From Aminobacter sp039907765 (GTDB taxonomy: Bacteria > Pseudomonadota > Alphaproteobacteria > Rhizobiales > Rhizobiaceae): 64,000 bases of DNA. The stretch's first letter is position 1, and every line of letters starts with the position of its first letter. The translations under genes and the position numbers were made by a program. The DNA lies in contig NZ_JARDJI010000002.1 of the NCBI RefSeq assembly GCF_039907765.1, positions 1 to 64,000 of the forward strand, written 5' to 3'. The notes beneath the pieces are model-generated. The model did not search any database. It saw only the letters and a list, made by a program, of their open reading frames with translations, and was not told the origin of the DNA. Shown here in pieces: positions 17,323 to 25,602 of the stretch.

Positions 17323-18471
17323 ATGCTTTTCCTGAACGACGCGCGATTCCGCGCCGCTTTCTACCAATTCGTCGCCATTTCCGCCGTGCTGCTCGCCGGA
17401 TGGGCGATGTACAGCACCGCGAGCGCCAATCTCGCCAAGCAGGACATCGCCACCGGCTTCGGCTTCCTGTCGCGGCAGGCCGGCTTCGAGATCAGCGAGG
17501 CGGCCATCGCCTTCCAGTCGACCGACAGCGTCGGACGCGCCATCCTGGTCGGCATCGCCAATACCGTAAAGGTGTCGTTCCTGGCGGTGGTGTTTGGCAC
17601 CATCATCGGCCTGTTCGTCGGCATCGGCCGGCTGTCGACCAACCCGCTGCTCAGCCGCCTCATGCTCGCCTATGTCGAGGTGCTGCGCAACGTGCCGCTG
17701 CTGCTGTACCTTCTGCTCTGGTACTCGCTGATCATCCTGGTGTTTCCGCCGGTCAAGCAGGCGATCCAGTTCCTGCCCGGCTTCTTCCTGTCCAACAGCG
17801 GCCTCGCCGTTCCGGCCATCCAGTGGCAGAGCGGCTTCTACGCGCTGCTCGGCGCCGTGGCGATCGGCCTGGCGGCAGCCTCCATTGCGCACGCGATCGC
17901 CCGCCGGCGGCGGATCACCAGCGGAACGGGCGGCTCGGGCTGGGCCATGGCCGCGCTGCTTTTGCTTCTGCCCATCATTGCCGTCTGGGCCAGCGGCCAG
18001 GTCGCGGTCACCTGGGAGGTGCCGGAACTCGGGCGGTTCCGGCTCACCGGCGGGCTGCACATTCGTCCCGAATTCGTGGCACTGCTCTTCGGCCTGGCGC
18101 TCAGCCTGTCGGCCAGCGTCGCCGAAATCGTCCGCGGCGGCATCCAGGCGGTGAACCGGGGGCAGTGGGAGGCAGCGATGGCGCTCGGCCTATCGCGCTC
18201 GCTGGCGCTTCGGCTGGTCGTGCTGCCGCAGGCGCTCAGGGTCATCGTGCCGCCGCTCACCAACAACTATCTCAGCGTCTTCAAGAACAGCTCGCTCGCC
18301 ATCGCCATCGGCTATCCCGACCTGGTGATGGTGTCGAACACGGTCATGAACCAGACCGGCCAGGCCATCGAGACCATCGCCATCTTCATGGGCGTCTATC
18401 TCGGCCTGTCGGTGCTGATCTCCGTCTTCATGAACTGGTACAACGCGCGTGTCGCGCTGAAGGAGCGCTGA
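17323..18471 (+). CDS. aapQ: General L-amino-acid ABC transporter permease (AapQ type)
   Basis: The protein has 382 residues and several membrane helices. It has the long periplasmic insert characteristic of AapQ/BztB between the first helices (TGFGFLSRQAGFEISE) and the inner-membrane EAA loop ..GQWEAAMALGLSRSLALRLVVLPQALRVIVPPL. It starts 67 bp after aapJ and its TGA is 1 nt from the ATG of aapM. It forms the heteromeric translocation channel with AapM. Confidence 0.85.
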   Translation: MLFLNDARFRAAFYQFVAISAVLLAGWAMYSTASANLAKQDIATGFGFLSRQAGFEISEAAIAFQSTDSVGRAILVGIANTVKVSFLAVVFGTIIGLFVGIGRLSTNPLLSRLMLAYVEVLRNVPLLLYLLLWYSLIILVFPPVKQAIQFLPGFFLSNSGLAVPAIQWQSGFYALLGAVAIGLAAASIAHAIARRRRITSGTGGSGWAMAALLLLLPIIAVWASGQVAVTWEVPELGRFRLTGGLHIRPEFVALLFGLALSLSASVAEIVRGGIQAVNRGQWEAAMALGLSRSLALRLVVLPQALRVIVPPLTNNYLSVFKNSSLAIAIGYPDLVMVSNTVMNQTGQAIETIAIFMGVYLGLSVLISVFMNWYNARVALKER

Positions 18472-18472
18472 C

Positions 18473-19567
18473 ATGACCGACGTCCAGGCACTCCCCACAG
18501 CGGCGGAGAAGGTCGCCCGGCCGCCGCGTCGGTCACGCTGGCGCGAGGCCTATTTCGGCACGCCGGGCAATGCCGTCGTCACGCTGGTTTCCGGTGCGGT
18601 CATCCTGCTCTTGGCCAAGCTCGCCATCGGCTGGCTTTTCGTCGATGCCGTGTTCGACGGCAGCTCCGAAGACTGCAAGCAGAGCTCGGGCGCCTGCTGG
18701 CCGTTCCTGGCCGGCAAGCTGCGCTACATGCTTTTCGGCTTCTATCCCTTCGAGGAGCAGTGGCGGCCGCTCGCCGCACTCATCCTGTTCGTCGGCAGCT
18801 GCGCCGTGTCAATGGTTCCACGGCTGTGGGGCAGGGGCCTGCTGCTCGCCTGGGCGTTCGTCATCCTGCCGCTGCTCTATGTGCTGATGGCCGGCGGCGT
18901 CTTCGGCCTCACCCCCGTGCCGACGTCGAAATGGGGCGGCCTGCCGCTGTCCTTCACGCTGTCCTTCGTCGGCCTGGCGTTTGCGCTGCCGCTCGGCATC
19001 GGCCTTGCGCTGGCGCGCGCCTCGGAGCTGCCCGCCATCCGCGTGCTCGGCACGGGCTTCATCGAGATCGTGCGCGGCGTGCCGCTGATCAGCATCCTGT
19101 TCATGGCGGCAGTGATGCTGCCGCTGTTCATGCCCGACGGCGTCACCATCGACAAGCTGCTGCGCGCCCAGGTGGCGATCATCCTGTTTGCCGCGGCCTA
19201 CATCGCCGAGGTGGTGCGCGGCGGCCTGCAGGACGTGCCCAAGGGCCAGTTCGAGGCCGGCCGCTCGCTCGGGCTGCACTACTGGCAGGTCATGTTCAAG
19301 ATCGTGCTGCCGCAGGCGCTGAAGAAGGTCATCCCGGCGCTGGTCGGCCTGTTCATCGCCTTCTTCCAGGACACCACGCTGGTGACGATCATCGGCCTGC
19401 TCGATTTCCTCGACACCGTGCGCACGGCGCTGCGCGACCCCGAATGGCAGGGCATCGCGGTGCTCGAAGGTTATATCTTCGCCGCCGCGGTCTACTTCCT
19501 GTTCAGTGCCGTGATGGGCGCCTACAGCCGTTTCCTCGAAAGGCATTTCAATACGTCGTATCGGTAG
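18473..19567 (+). CDS. aapM: General L-amino-acid ABC transporter permease (AapM type)
   Basis: The protein has 364 residues. An N-terminal extension and several helices precede the permease core. The EAA loop is KGQFEAGRSLGLHYWQVMFKIVLPQALKKVIPALV, and EIVRGVPLISILFMAAVMLPLF is the standard His/Glu/Gln-permease signature. Together with AapQ it forms the membrane part of the uptake system. In known aap operons aapP (ATPase) follows directly; here a likely hairpin terminator follows and then unrelated small genes. Confidence 0.85.
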   Translation: MTDVQALPTAAEKVARPPRRSRWREAYFGTPGNAVVTLVSGAVILLLAKLAIGWLFVDAVFDGSSEDCKQSSGACWPFLAGKLRYMLFGFYPFEEQWRPLAALILFVGSCAVSMVPRLWGRGLLLAWAFVILPLLYVLMAGGVFGLTPVPTSKWGGLPLSFTLSFVGLAFALPLGIGLALARASELPAIRVLGTGFIEIVRGVPLISILFMAAVMLPLFMPDGVTIDKLLRAQVAIILFAAAYIAEVVRGGLQDVPKGQFEAGRSLGLHYWQVMFKIVLPQALKKVIPALVGLFIAFFQDTTLVTIIGLLDFLDTVRTALRDPEWQGIAVLEGYIFAAAVYFLFSAVMGAYSRFLERHFNTSYR

Positions 19568-19572
19568 GGGGG

Positions 19573-19599
19573 TGCGCGCGAGGGGAGTCGGCGCGCGCA
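19573..19599 (+). terminator. Candidate terminator hairpin after aapM
   Basis: TGCGCGCG (19573-19580) pairs with CGCGCGCA (19592-19599) across an 11-nt loop, 5 nt after the aapM stop. There is no U-tract, so the call rests on stem strength and position at the end of the operon. Confidence 0.35.
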
Positions 19600-19794
19600 G
19601 CAGCCGTTCTGGACCCGGAGTTCCCTTGGCATCCGAGGGGCTCAGAGCCGGTAAAATGTATCCGTGCGCTTCGTCGGTCTAAGCCGCGTTATTCTGGCGC
19701 TCTACTGGCGCTTTGTTCGGTGCGCCACGCTTGCGCCCAGCACCCGGCCTATTGCCGCCGGGCGACATGTTTGATTTCCTGCATCGGGGTTTGA

Positions 19795-20370
19795 TTGTCG
19801 TTCAAAGGGGCGCATGTGGCTGAGGCAAGGGGGGCGCTTGGCAGATTAGCGAAGTTCTTGATGATCGCTTGGATGTGGCTCGGCCTGTTGCCCATGCTTG
19901 CCAAGATGTTCGGCGGCGGCTTCGTACCCTCGACTGAATGGGCAACCACAACACGCGGCCCTGGACTGATTGCCGGTCTAGGGACCGTGATGCTGTGGCT
20001 TTGGTTGGTATGGAGCGCCGACGATTGGCCTTCGCGCAGTGACCTAAGCAAGTTCGGTGCTGTCTTTGGCGTGCTGTTCTTGGGCTTCATGATCGGCAAG
20101 AACGTCGTGGACGTTACCGGCCCGATGGCCGTTGCGCTGATCGCGGGCGAGGAGACCGAGCTGCAGTTCACTGTAGAACGCACTGACAGCTTCGGACCCA
20201 AAGGCTGTCGTTCGCAGGTGGAGCTGCAGGGGCTGCCGCTCCTGTTCAATAGCGCTTGCGGCGTTCCGAGTGACTTCAGGGACAGCCTCACCCCAGGTAC
20301 ACGCGTCGTAGTTTCTGGCCGCGGGACCAGTCTAGGCGTCTATGCAAGGTATATGCGTCGAGCTGATTGA
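19795..20370 (+). CDS. Hypothetical membrane protein
   Basis: The frame has 191 codons from a TTG at 19795; a GTG at 19816, preceded by AAGGGG, or an ATG at 19861 are also possible starts. There are three hydrophobic segments in the first 115 residues (LMIAWMWLGLLPMLAKMF, LIAGLGTVMLWLWLVW, FGAVFGVLFLGFMIG). A C-terminal soluble domain of about 75 residues follows, with a Cys pair (GPKGC, SACG) that could form a disulfide. I do not recognise a family. Base composition is less GC-rich than the flanking operons, suggesting acquisition. Confidence 0.55.
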   Translation: MSFKGAHVAEARGALGRLAKFLMIAWMWLGLLPMLAKMFGGGFVPSTEWATTTRGPGLIAGLGTVMLWLWLVWSADDWPSRSDLSKFGAVFGVLFLGFMIGKNVVDVTGPMAVALIAGEETELQFTVERTDSFGPKGCRSQVELQGLPLLFNSACGVPSDFRDSLTPGTRVVVSGRGTSLGVYARYMRRAD

Positions 20371-20463
20371 TTGGCGGCAAGGAGGTAGGCGACGAAGCGC
20401 TGCTGCTTGTCAGTTGGCGCCACGTCTGGTTACCCTCGGCTGTTGTCGAAATGGGGGTGGGCA

Positions 20464-20658
20464 ATGGCAGGCGACAAACCGAACCCAACATGGCTGAGGT
20501 TCCTCGTCCTTGTTCTGTTTTGTCTGTCGTGCGCCGCGTGGGTCTCTGCAATTCTCTCCGGCGAACTCAAGGATGTTGTGTCGATCATCACAGGCGCCAC
20601 GTTACCGTTGGCCGGCTTTTTCGCGTTTCGAACCTTTGGTGGGAAGTTTCAACGATAG
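20464..20658 (+). CDS. Small hypothetical membrane protein
   Basis: The protein has 64 residues from ATG 20464. After a short polar N-terminus (MAGDKPNPTW) there are two predicted membrane helices (FLVLVLFCLSCAAWVSAIL and VVSIITGATLPLAGFFAF) separated by SGELKD, and a basic tail (GGKFQR). This topology is common among small orphan inner-membrane proteins. It is part of the run of unknown genes after the aap operon. No function can be inferred. Confidence 0.5.
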   Translation: MAGDKPNPTWLRFLVLVLFCLSCAAWVSAILSGELKDVVSIITGATLPLAGFFAFRTFGGKFQR

Positions 20659-20830
20659 ACTGCCTGGCCCGGTCGCGGCTGTACTCATGGGTGATCGCAA
20701 GCCTTCGCCCTTTGGACGGCATCAGAGATATATCTTCCCGATGACGTGTCGGAGCATCGATCAATTTCGTCATTGATCCGCAACGCAGTCGTTGACACTT
20801 TGAAATGAGGCGCATGGAGGGAGAACGGGC

Positions 20831-21034
20831 ATGAGCTTTCAGACTATCAGCATGGAAGCGCTCGATAATTTCCAGCTTGATGAGCACGGTCGCCTCTACT
20901 GGAAGGGTGAAGCAGTCATACTGGAGAAGAAGCTCACGCTTCAGACCTACCAGATTATCCTTTTGACCCTCGGAACACTTGGTGCGCTGCTATCGGGCAT
21001 TCACCCATTCGGCCAGTCATTCGGCTGGTGGTGA
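20831..21034 (+). CDS. Small hypothetical membrane protein
   Basis: The protein has 67 residues starting at ATG 20831, with GGAGGG at 20817-20822 as ribosome site, which supports a real gene. An N-terminal soluble part (about 1-36) reads like a compact beta hairpin (LDEHGRLYWKGEAVILEKK). One membrane helix follows (YQIILLTLGTLGALLSGI), then a tryptophan-terminated tail. This arrangement is seen in small orphan membrane proteins of rhizobia. Function unknown. Confidence 0.55.
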   Translation: MSFQTISMEALDNFQLDEHGRLYWKGEAVILEKKLTLQTYQIILLTLGTLGALLSGIHPFGQSFGWW

Positions 21035-21170
21035 TCGGGACGTCTGGACCGCTCGTTTCCCACCCCGACCTGGGGGAAACCAACTTAAAGCAGGGGCGCA
21101 AATGTCAGCGCAGGCAATCGACCGTGTAGATCTTGCCGGGAAGGCAGGAAGCATCGTGCTTTAAGACTGG

Positions 21171-21386
21171 ATGGCGGAAGATATGCAGGACGGCTGCAAT
21201 CTCATGCGGATGGATGCCGAAAGCCACATCCTCTGGAAAGCCTCCCCGCCTATCAAGGGCATGCAAGACTGCTTCACTGAAGTACAGTGGGATGGCCAAA
21301 ATCTTACCGCAGGAACGTGGAGCGGTTATCGCGTAAGCATCGATCCCGAGAACGGCGAAGTAACCGTGCTGGGATTCACGAAGTAG
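21171..21386 (+). CDS. Small hypothetical protein
   Basis: The protein has 71 residues; the start is uncertain between ATG 21171 and ATG 21183. The body has a regular beta pattern (SHILWKASPP, EVQWDGQNLTAGTWSGYRVSIDPENGEVTVLGFTK), and the final SIDP-NGEV repeat-like strand is credible protein sequence. It is cytoplasmic by lack of a signal. It closes the islet of four small genes and is convergent with the sulfate transporter operon. Confidence 0.5.
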   Translation: MAEDMQDGCNLMRMDAESHILWKASPPIKGMQDCFTEVQWDGQNLTAGTWSGYRVSIDPENGEVTVLGFTK

Positions 21387-21453
21387 GCCGCTTCCACGCC
21401 AGAGCGGCTTAGCATGCTCTGCCTCCGACAGTTCTCGGGGCGTAGGCTGCCCC

Positions 21454-22503
21454 TCAGCCCTCCGAATTTTTCGGAAACACCTTCCAGCGATTGGGCCGGA
21501 AGGTCACCCGGCTCTTGTGGGCGGCCGGATGGCCGACCGGCAGCTCGATCTCGACGCGCTCGCGGCCGCCGCCGATCTCGAGCTCGACGCGGCGCGTGCC
21601 GGCGACGCGGCGGCTCGACGCCACAGTGCCGGCGATGCAGCCGTTGCATTCGTCGAGCAGCTCGACATGGTGCGGACGGAAATAAAGCGTCGCCTCGCCA
21701 TTCGGCAGGTCGGGCGTCGCAAGCCCGATCGGCCGGTCGGCGATCCAGACATGGCCGTCCTCGACCTTCACCGGCAGCGAGCTCGATTCGCCGATGAAGC
21801 CGTAGACGAAGGGCGAGTTGGGCTGGTCGTAGACCTCGTCGGCGGTGCCGACCTGCTCGATGCGGCCCTGGCTCATCACCACCACGCGGTCGGCGAGCTC
21901 GAGCGCCTCCTCCTGGTCGTGGGTCACGAACACGGTGGTGTGGCCGGTGGCGTCGTGGATCTCGCGCAGCCAGCGCCTGAGTTCGCGCCTGACCTGCGCG
22001 TCGAGCGCGCCGAATGGCTCGTCGAGCAGAAGCACCCGCGGCTCGATCGCCATGGCGCGGGCGAGCGCCACGCGCTGCCGCTGGCCGCCGGACAGTTGCG
22101 CCGGATAGCGCTTTTCGAGGCCCGAAAGCTGCACCAGGTCGAGCAGCTCGGAGGCGCGGCGGCGGATTTCAGCCTTGGGCGGGCGCTTGCCGCCCGGCCG
22201 CACCTTGAGGCCGAAGCCGATGTTGTCGGCCACCGTCATGTGGCGGAACAGGGCGTAGTGCTGGAACACGAACCCGACATTGCGCTCCTGGATCGTCCTG
22301 TTCGAGGCATCCTCGTCGCCGAAGTAGATGGTGCCCCGGGTCGGCCGCTCCAGGCCCGCGATCAGGCGCAGCAGCGTCGTCTTGCCCGAGCCCGACGGGC
22401 CGAGCAGCGCGATCAGCTCGCCGGAGCGTATGTCGAGCGAAACATCGCGAAGCGCCGGAAACCGGTCGAATTCCTTGCGCACATTGGCAACGCGAACATC
22501 CAT
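21454..22503 (-). CDS. cysA: Sulfate/thiosulfate ABC transporter ATP-binding protein
   Basis: The protein has 349 residues from ATG 22503. Walker A is GPSGSGKTT, the Q loop follows, the signature is LSGGQRQRVALARAMA, Walker B is VLLLDEPFGALD and the switch His is in FVTHDQEEALELAD. The C-terminal 110 residues form a TOBE-like regulatory domain (YFRPHHVELL). It is last of a four-gene sulfate uptake operon and powers the CysTW channel. Start choice follows the family N-terminus (MDVRVANVRKEFDRFPAL). Confidence 0.93.
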   Translation of the reverse strand: MDVRVANVRKEFDRFPALRDVSLDIRSGELIALLGPSGSGKTTLLRLIAGLERPTRGTIYFGDEDASNRTIQERNVGFVFQHYALFRHMTVADNIGFGLKVRPGGKRPPKAEIRRRASELLDLVQLSGLEKRYPAQLSGGQRQRVALARAMAIEPRVLLLDEPFGALDAQVRRELRRWLREIHDATGHTTVFVTHDQEEALELADRVVVMSQGRIEQVGTADEVYDQPNSPFVYGFIGESSSLPVKVEDGHVWIADRPIGLATPDLPNGEATLYFRPHHVELLDECNGCIAGTVASSRRVAGTRRVELEIGGGRERVEIELPVGHPAAHKSRVTFRPNRWKVFPKNSEG

Positions 22504-22516
22504 GAAACAACCTCGG

Positions 22517-23401
22517 TCAATGTCCGCGCGTAGCGGCAAGTTCGGCGCCGTAGCGCATTTCAAGTATGGTTTTCAGCACGAGCGTCACCAGCGCCAGGCC
22601 GGCGAGAACGGAAGCGACGGCGAAGGCGCCCACGGCATTGTACTCATTGTAGAGAATTTCGACCTGCAGCGGCATGGTGTTGGTCTGGCCCCTGATGTGG
22701 CCCGAGACCACCGATACGGCGCCGAACTCGCCCATGGCGCGCGCGTTGCAGAGCAGCACGCCGTAGAACAGGCCCCATTTGATGTTGGGCAGCGTCACGT
22801 GCCAGAAGGTCTGCCAACCATTGGCGCCGAGCGAAAGGGCGGCTTCCTCGTCGCCGGTGCCCTGTTCCTGCATCAGCGGGATCAGTTCGCGCGCGACGAA
22901 GGGGAAGGTCACGAAGATCGTGGCGAGCACGATGCCGGGGACCGCGAACAGGATGACGATGCCCTGCGCCTTGAGCCACGGCCCGAGCAGGCTCGATGCG
23001 CCGAACAGCAGCACATAGACCAGGCCCGAGATCACCGGCGACACCGAAAAGGGCAGGTCGATCAAGGTGATGAGGAAGGCCTTTCCCTTGAATTCGAACT
23101 TGGCGATGGCCCAGGCGGCGGCGACGCCGAAGACGAGGTTGAGCGGCACCGAGATCGCCGCCACCAGCAGCGTCAGCTTGATCGCGGCGATCGTGTCCGG
23201 TTCGTTGACGGCTTCCAGGAAGGCGCCGATGCCCTTGGCGAAGGCCTGCTCGAAGACCACGATCAGCGGCACGACCAGGAAGATGCCGAGGAAGGCGAAG
23301 GCCGTCGCCATCAGCAGGAAGCGTGCCACCGGCGCTTCGCTGGTGGCCAGCGAGACGTGCTCGTGCAGTTGGTCTGCGGGGTAAAGCTCCGGATCAGCCA
23401 T
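22517..23401 (-). CDS. cysW: Sulfate ABC transporter permease CysW
   Basis: The 294-residue membrane permease has about six helices. The family-specific stretches are PVISGLVYVLLFGASSLLGPWL and the EAA-loop segment EEAALSLGANGWQTFWHVTLPNIKWGLFYGVLLCNARAMGEFGAVSVVSGHIRG, typical of CysW. It pairs with CysT in the inner membrane. Its ATG overlaps the end of cysT by 8 nt, so translation is coupled. Confidence 0.93.
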   Translation of the reverse strand: MADPELYPADQLHEHVSLATSEAPVARFLLMATAFAFLGIFLVVPLIVVFEQAFAKGIGAFLEAVNEPDTIAAIKLTLLVAAISVPLNLVFGVAAAWAIAKFEFKGKAFLITLIDLPFSVSPVISGLVYVLLFGASSLLGPWLKAQGIVILFAVPGIVLATIFVTFPFVARELIPLMQEQGTGDEEAALSLGANGWQTFWHVTLPNIKWGLFYGVLLCNARAMGEFGAVSVVSGHIRGQTNTMPLQVEILYNEYNAVGAFAVASVLAGLALVTLVLKTILEMRYGAELAATRGH

Positions 23402-24245
23402 AACGTTTGCGGGTCCACGCCTGGATGAGGTTGATGATGAAGAGCAGGCTGAAGGACAGCAGCAGCATGATCGCGGCGATCGCGGTGGCGGCGGCGTAGT
23501 CGTATTCCTCCAGCCGGATGATGATCAGCAGCGGCGTGATCTCCGACACGTAGGGCAGGTTGCCGGCGATGAAGATGACCGAGCCGTATTCGCCGACGCC
23601 GCGGGCGAAGGCCAGCGCGAAGCCGGTGGTGACGGCCGGCGCCAGCCCCGGGAACAGCACCCTGGTGATCGTCTGGAAGCGGTTTGCGCCCAGCGTGGCG
23701 GCCGCTTCCTCGACCTCCTTGTCGATCTCCTCGATGATCGGCTGCACGGTGCGGACGACGAAGGGCAGGCCGATGAAGATCAGCGCGATGACGATGCCGA
23801 GCGGGGTGTAGGCGACCTTGATGCCCAGGGGCTCGAGCAGGCGGCCGATCCAGCCTTGCGTCGAATAGAGCGTGGTCAGCGCGATGCCGGCCACCGCGGT
23901 CGGCAGCGCGAAGGGCAGGTCGACCATGGCGTCGACGACGCGGCGCCCGGGAAAGCGGTAGCGCACCAGCACCCAGGCGACCAGCGTGCCGAACACGACA
24001 TTGACCAGGGCTGCGATGAAAGCGGTGCCGAAGCTGATCTCGAGCGCCTTGAGCGTGCGCCGGTCCGTGGCGATGGCGAGGAAGTCGCTCCAGCCGAGCG
24101 CCGCCGAGCGCCAGACGAGAGCCGCCAGCGGGATGAGGATGATGAGGGTGAGGTAGGCAAGCGAGAAGCCGAGCGTCAATCCAAAGCCTGGAATGACGCT
24201 CGGCTGTCTGAACCGCCACCCCGCCGCAGCGGGTGCTGAACTCAT
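23394..24245 (-). CDS. cysT: Sulfate ABC transporter permease CysT (CysU)
   Basis: The protein has 283 residues. FRQPSVIPGFGLTLGFSLAYLTLIILIPLAALV is the usual CysT N-terminus. The central LPFALPTAVAGIALTTLYSTQGWIG and the EAA-loop region ATLGANRFQTITRVLFPGLAPAVTTGFALAFARGVGEYGSVIFIAGN are diagnostic. It forms the sulfate channel with CysW. It lies 24 bp after the binding-protein gene. Confidence 0.93.
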   Translation of the reverse strand: MSSAPAAAGWRFRQPSVIPGFGLTLGFSLAYLTLIILIPLAALVWRSAALGWSDFLAIATDRRTLKALEISFGTAFIAALVNVVFGTLVAWVLVRYRFPGRRVVDAMVDLPFALPTAVAGIALTTLYSTQGWIGRLLEPLGIKVAYTPLGIVIALIFIGLPFVVRTVQPIIEEIDKEVEEAAATLGANRFQTITRVLFPGLAPAVTTGFALAFARGVGEYGSVIFIAGNLPYVSEITPLLIIIRLEEYDYAAATAIAAIMLLLSFSLLFIINLIQAWTRKRYG

Positions 24246-24269
24246 GTCGTTTGGAACTTCCCTGCTGGC

Positions 24270-25295
24270 TTACTGCGCTGGCTTGTAGATCTGGTCGAAT
24301 ATACCACCATCTCCGAAATGATAGGGCTGCGCTTTTGCCCAGCCGCCGAAGATCGGATCGTCGATGGTCACCAGCTTGAGTTCGGGAAGCTTTTCCACGT
24401 CGGCCGGAACCAGCTCCGGCTTGGACGGCCGGTAGTGGTGCTTGGCGATGATCGTCTGGCCTTCCGCCGAATAGAGGTAGTCGAGATAGGCCTCGGCCAC
24501 CTTGCGCGAGCCCTTGGCGTCGACATTGGCGTCGACCACGGCAACCGGCGGCTCGGCCAGGATCGACGCGGGCGGGATGACGATGTCGAAATTGTCGGCG
24601 CCGAATTCGTCGAGGGCGAGATAGGCCTCGTTCTCCCAGGCCAGCAGCACGTCGCCCAGGCCGCGCTCGGCGAAGGTCACCGTCGAGCCGCGTGCGCCGG
24701 TGTCGAGCACCGGCACGTGGGCGTAGAGGTTGCCGACATACTGCTTGATCTTGCCCTCGTCGCCGCCGAACCGGCCGTTGGCCCAGGCCCAGGCGGCGAG
24801 GTAGTTCCAGCGCGCGCCGCCGGAGGTCTTGGGGTTGGGCGTGATCACCTGCACGCCTTCCTTCACCAGGTCGCCCCAGTCCTTGATGCCCTTGGGGTTG
24901 CCCTTGCGGACGAGGAAGATGATGGTCGAGGTGTAGGGCGAGGAATTGTTGGGCAGCCTGCCGCGCCAGTCGGGATTGATCGCCTTGGATTTCTCGACGA
25001 TGGCGTTGATGTCGCTTTCGAGCGCCAGCGTGACGACGTCGGCGTCGAGGCCGTCGATCACCGCACGCGCCTGCTTGCCCGAGCCGCCATGCGACTGCTG
25101 GATCGTCACCGTCTCTCCGGTCTCGGCCTTCCAGTGCTTGGCGAAGGCCTCGTTGTAGTCCTTGTAGAGCTCGCGGGTGGGATCGTAGGAGACGTTGAGC
25201 AGCGTCGTCTCGGCATGGGCAACGCTCAGGCTGCCGAGTTGCACGGCCCCGGCGACCAGCGCCGACAGGAGCAGCGTTCTGCGTGAAGTGGTCAT
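24270..25295 (-). CDS. sbp: Sulfate-binding periplasmic protein
   Basis: The protein has 341 residues from ATG 25295, with GGAGGCGG upstream. The signal peptide covers about 1-28 (ending VAHA). The mature sequence begins ETTLLNVSYDPTRELYKDYNEAF and contains QSHGGSGKQARAVIDGLDADVVTLAL and NPKTSGGARWNYLAAWAW, nearly word-for-word the sulfate-contacting segments of enterobacterial Sbp. It delivers sulfate (or thiosulfate) to CysTWA. First gene of its operon. Confidence 0.93.
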   Translation of the reverse strand: MTTSRRTLLLSALVAGAVQLGSLSVAHAETTLLNVSYDPTRELYKDYNEAFAKHWKAETGETVTIQQSHGGSGKQARAVIDGLDADVVTLALESDINAIVEKSKAINPDWRGRLPNNSSPYTSTIIFLVRKGNPKGIKDWGDLVKEGVQVITPNPKTSGGARWNYLAAWAWANGRFGGDEGKIKQYVGNLYAHVPVLDTGARGSTVTFAERGLGDVLLAWENEAYLALDEFGADNFDIVIPPASILAEPPVAVVDANVDAKGSRKVAEAYLDYLYSAEGQTIIAKHHYRPSKPELVPADVEKLPELKLVTIDDPIFGGWAKAQPYHFGDGGIFDQIYKPAQ

Positions 25296-25602
25296 TTCCG
25301 CCTCCGTTCGAATAGGCATAGTCTATCGAACTGGTAGAAATTAGATGCGGCGAATGTTCCGAATTTTGCCGCCGCGGGGCAATTTTCGGCCACACCGGGA
25401 CCGGTCGCGAAATTTTTTTGCTCGCCCAAAAAGTCCTGACCGGCGGAGCAACGATTCGCCACAGACCATGACAGCTAGCGGAGTTGTTGGGGCGGGCAAG
25501 GGGCCGCGGCCGGGGATGAGCTTGGTTGCAGCCCCACGGAATTTGCGCCCAGTCGAAATATTCTGCACGGGCATTGGTGCAGCCGTCACGGCATGGATCG
25601 AT

